Positions 62,300 to 64,000 of a stretch of DNA of 64,000 nt are shown here, piece after piece. The notes under the pieces are model-generated. The model was given only the letters and a program-made list of their open reading frames with translations. It searched no databases and had not been told where the DNA came from. The DNA is from Metallosphaera yellowstonensis MK1. GTDB taxonomy: Archaea > Thermoproteota > Thermoprotei_A > Sulfolobales > Sulfolobaceae. The translations under genes were made by a program, and so were the position numbers. Within the stretch, counting starts at the first letter, position 1, and each line of letters starts with the position of its first letter. Location of the stretch: positions 533,440 to 597,439 of the forward strand of contig NZ_JH597761.1 in the NCBI RefSeq assembly GCF_000243315.1, written 5' to 3'.

Positions 62300-63283
62300 T
62301 TAGATTGGGTAGGGGTAGACTGCCGGGTCGCTGAAGTACAGGATCATGTTGCTGGGCACGGATATGGCGTCAACTCCCGGCTTGCCCAAGGCCTCCCATA
62401 TGGGGTTGTTCTGGTTGGCAGTTGAGACGGCACTGTCGTAGGTGTGGAGGGCTTGCTCCACGTTGTTGTACGAGTTGAGGCACAGGGAGGTCGGGTTGCT
62501 CTCGTTGGACGGGACTATGGCCTGGCACTGACCGGTTATGGGGTTGGGGAAGATGTTGGGGTTGAAGTCCAGCACTACCACTATATACCAGGGTATGGAG
62601 GTGTTGGTCGCGAAGGTCACCACGTGGGAGTGTGCCGGTGTGGGTAGGACTCCCTCGGGTAGGCCGAAGACGCCGTTCTTTATGCCCAGGTATTGCTCAA
62701 CCACCGTGAAGGCCGGTGAGTATATGTAGGTCATGTGGTCGGGACAACCTGTTGGGGTACCGGCAGCACCACACTGGGTCAGGACCGTGTAGTTCTGACC
62801 GTTGTAGTGGAAGACCGGGAAGCCCAGCGGGTTAGCTCCCAGTTGCTGTACTCCGAATATGGATAGGCCAGCGAAGGCCGGCACCACCACGTAGACCGGG
62901 GCGGCGTTGGCCGGGAAGGCAGAGGAGTTGGCAGCTCCCACCTCACAACCCATGGCTACCTGGTTGGCCTGAGTCTCGTTGGGGAAGAACTGGGTTAGCG
63001 GTGGAGAACAGCTGAACTGAGCCGTGTAGTTGAACGTTATTACCTGTCCGTTCAGGAAGGCACCAGAGGTGTTGTACTTCACTGGTACGTAGACTTTCTT
63101 TGTGACTGTAACGTTCTGATAAACTACCTTAGTCTGATTCACTGGAACTGGAGTAGTTACATTGACGTACTTAACCTTTACAGGTGCAGTAGCGTATAGT
63201 CCGAATCCTATTGCGGCTATTATAACCAATATCACGGTTACTGCCGCGAAGATCACGTTTGATACAGCTTTTTTGGACCTCAT
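62300..63283 (-). CDS. Secreted or pilin-like anchored protein of unknown function
   Basis: 327 residues. The N-terminus MRSKKAVSNVIFAAVTVILV resembles class III (pilin/archaellin) signal peptides, with a basic stretch before a long hydrophobic helix. A Thr/Val-rich stalk follows (VYQNVTVTKKVYVPVKYN), then a domain with six or so cysteines and several sequons. It lies 44 bp upstream of the DUF929 gene, same strand, so the two are likely co-transcribed; a disulfide-bearing substrate for the thioredoxin-like partner is possible. Confidence 0.65.
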   Translation of the reverse strand: MRSKKAVSNVIFAAVTVILVIIAAIGFGLYATAPVKVKYVNVTTPVPVNQTKVVYQNVTVTKKVYVPVKYNTSGAFLNGQVITFNYTAQFSCSPPLTQFFPNETQANQVAMGCEVGAANSSAFPANAAPVYVVVPAFAGLSIFGVQQLGANPLGFPVFHYNGQNYTVLTQCGAAGTPTGCPDHMTYIYSPAFTVVEQYLGIKNGVFGLPEGVLPTPAHSHVVTFATNTSIPWYIVVVLDFNPNIFPNPITGQCQAIVPSNESNPTSLCLNSYNNVEQALHTYDSAVSTANQNNPIWEALGKPGVDAISVPSNMILYFSDPAVYPYPI

Positions 63284-63414
63284 TAAAGTGAATTGAAAGG
63301 CAGGACTACTAAAGGGTTGGTAAGAAATTTTCTAACGGGTTTGCGTCGGAGGGATCTGGGGTCGTTAGAAGATTTCTTATCAAAGATTTTATCCTAAACT
63401 AGGTGGAGGGGTAT

Positions 63415-64000
63415 ATGTACCCCCTAAGCACAGCACAGGTACTCCAGATATTGGCGATTACAATTCCTTTAACTCTATCCTCCTACATGGGCTTGAAGAG
63501 GAGGACATTCGGGTTCTCCCTAATCCCGTGGTTAACCCTCTCCTCATCGTTATTGATATATGACTTCAACCTCCTGGTCTTAACTTCAGTCTTTACCTCC
63601 TTCCTCCTAGGATTGGACTACCTGCTCATATATAGGAGGAGAGGGAGGGACGTAACGGAGGAGGTGAAGGTAGCCTTAGGTCTACTGGTCTCCTCCACCT
63701 CCCTGGCGATTTTACAGGTGGGGAACGACCTTGGGGTAAACCTCTACTTCCCAACAGTCTTCGCGTTCCTTTGGATACTAACCCTCCTAACTACAATCAA
63801 GGCGAAGGTCACGTCGAGGATGAACTCGTCTCCCAGGATGGCTTTAGGCTTGATCTCCGTCGGCTTCCTCACCTCCCTATCTCTGGCCATATCCGTGGAC
63901 TTCTTCCAGGTAAATCCCACCTCACTTTCCCCATTGGAGTTCCTAGCTCCCTCTGGGGTTGGGATCATAGTAGATGGGATGGGTCTCCTACTCGGGATAA
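63415..64000 (+). CDS. Polytopic membrane protein, 3' end outside the window
   Basis: An open frame from ATG 63415 to the window edge (at least 195 residues): MYPLSTAQVLQILAITIPLT, about six helices, a short basic loop IYRRRGRDVTEEVKV, and VDGMGLLLGI at the edge. Good codon pattern and no stop. Divergent from the pilin-like gene. Family not recognised. Confidence 0.65.
   Translation, partial: MYPLSTAQVLQILAITIPLTLSSYMGLKRRTFGFSLIPWLTLSSSLLIYDFNLLVLTSVFTSFLLGLDYLLIYRRRGRDVTEEVKVALGLLVSSTSLAILQVGNDLGVNLYFPTVFAFLWILTLLTTIKAKVTSRMNSSPRMALGLISVGFLTSLSLAISVDFFQVNPTSLSPLEFLAPSGVGIIVDGMGLLLGI

Noticed and set aside
1-64000. tRNA, rRNA or CRISPR array
   Set aside because: None was recognised by eye; a tRNA or C/D-box RNA search was not possible here, so small RNAs may have been missed.

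Overview
The window looks like a chromosome segment of a thermoacidophilic crenarchaeon of the order Sulfolobales, most likely Metallosphaera-like. Most genes have an A/T-rich TATA-like box about 25-30 bp before the start codon and appear leaderless. The gene content fits: sedolisin protease, copper ATPase with a TRASH-domain regulator, DUF929 protein, VapBC pairs, IS607/TnpB elements. Base composition is moderate and resembles Metallosphaera more than the A/T-rich Saccharolobus or Acidianus. The genus is an inference.

Layout. 1-13.3 kb is an aromatic-catabolism island: two Rieske oxygenase alpha subunits (one with a beta subunit), two intact and one broken 4,5-dihydroxyphthalate-decarboxylase-like genes, an ACMSD-type amidohydrolase and a gentisate-dioxygenase-like double cupin, broken up by insertion sequences. 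13.3-18.7 kb is an accessory strip with a coiled-coil protein built on a perfect 66-bp repeat, an intact VapBC pair, remains of a second pair, a tnpB-only element and a deleted IS607 element. 18.7-30.5 kb holds core-like genes: sedolisin, a molybdopterin oxidoreductase, a LOG-like protein, exonuclease III and CopA with a broken CopT. 30.9-43.6 kb mixes a ZIP transporter, an AAA ATPase with three promoter inverted repeats, a Fe-type alcohol dehydrogenase (maleylacetate-reductase-like) and a CPA2 antiporter cut into three pieces by two IS607 elements in opposite orientation. 44.3-51 kb is one tight operon on the minus strand for a membrane complex related to hydrogenase-4/complex I; its catalytic-type subunit has lost all four NiFe-ligand cysteines. 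52.5-64 kb holds an ABC transporter operon, HAD and DsrE proteins, two related bipartite regulators, a tiny hydrophobic peptide gene, a ParA-like ATPase and secreted or membrane proteins.

Mobile DNA dominates the non-coding sequence. A dead DDE insertion sequence (ISC1217-like) occurs in five copies. Its end sequence, cagcagttatggga, also ends a family of about 66-bp near-palindromic miniature elements (about 15 recognisable copies, several with 5-bp target duplications, two cases of one copy inside another). One such end is read in frame inside an intact decarboxylase gene, and another end supplies the C-terminus of a thioredoxin-like protein. IS607/TnpB elements are present as intact, frameshifted and miniature forms, and four copies of a conserved right end probably specify TnpB guide RNA (omega RNA).

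Strongest leads: the split antiporter that reassembles exactly at GG junctions; the cysteine-less hydrogenase-like complex; the triple operator before the AAA ATPase; the miniature element captured in a coding frame; and the archaeal dihydroxyphthalate/gentisate-type island.
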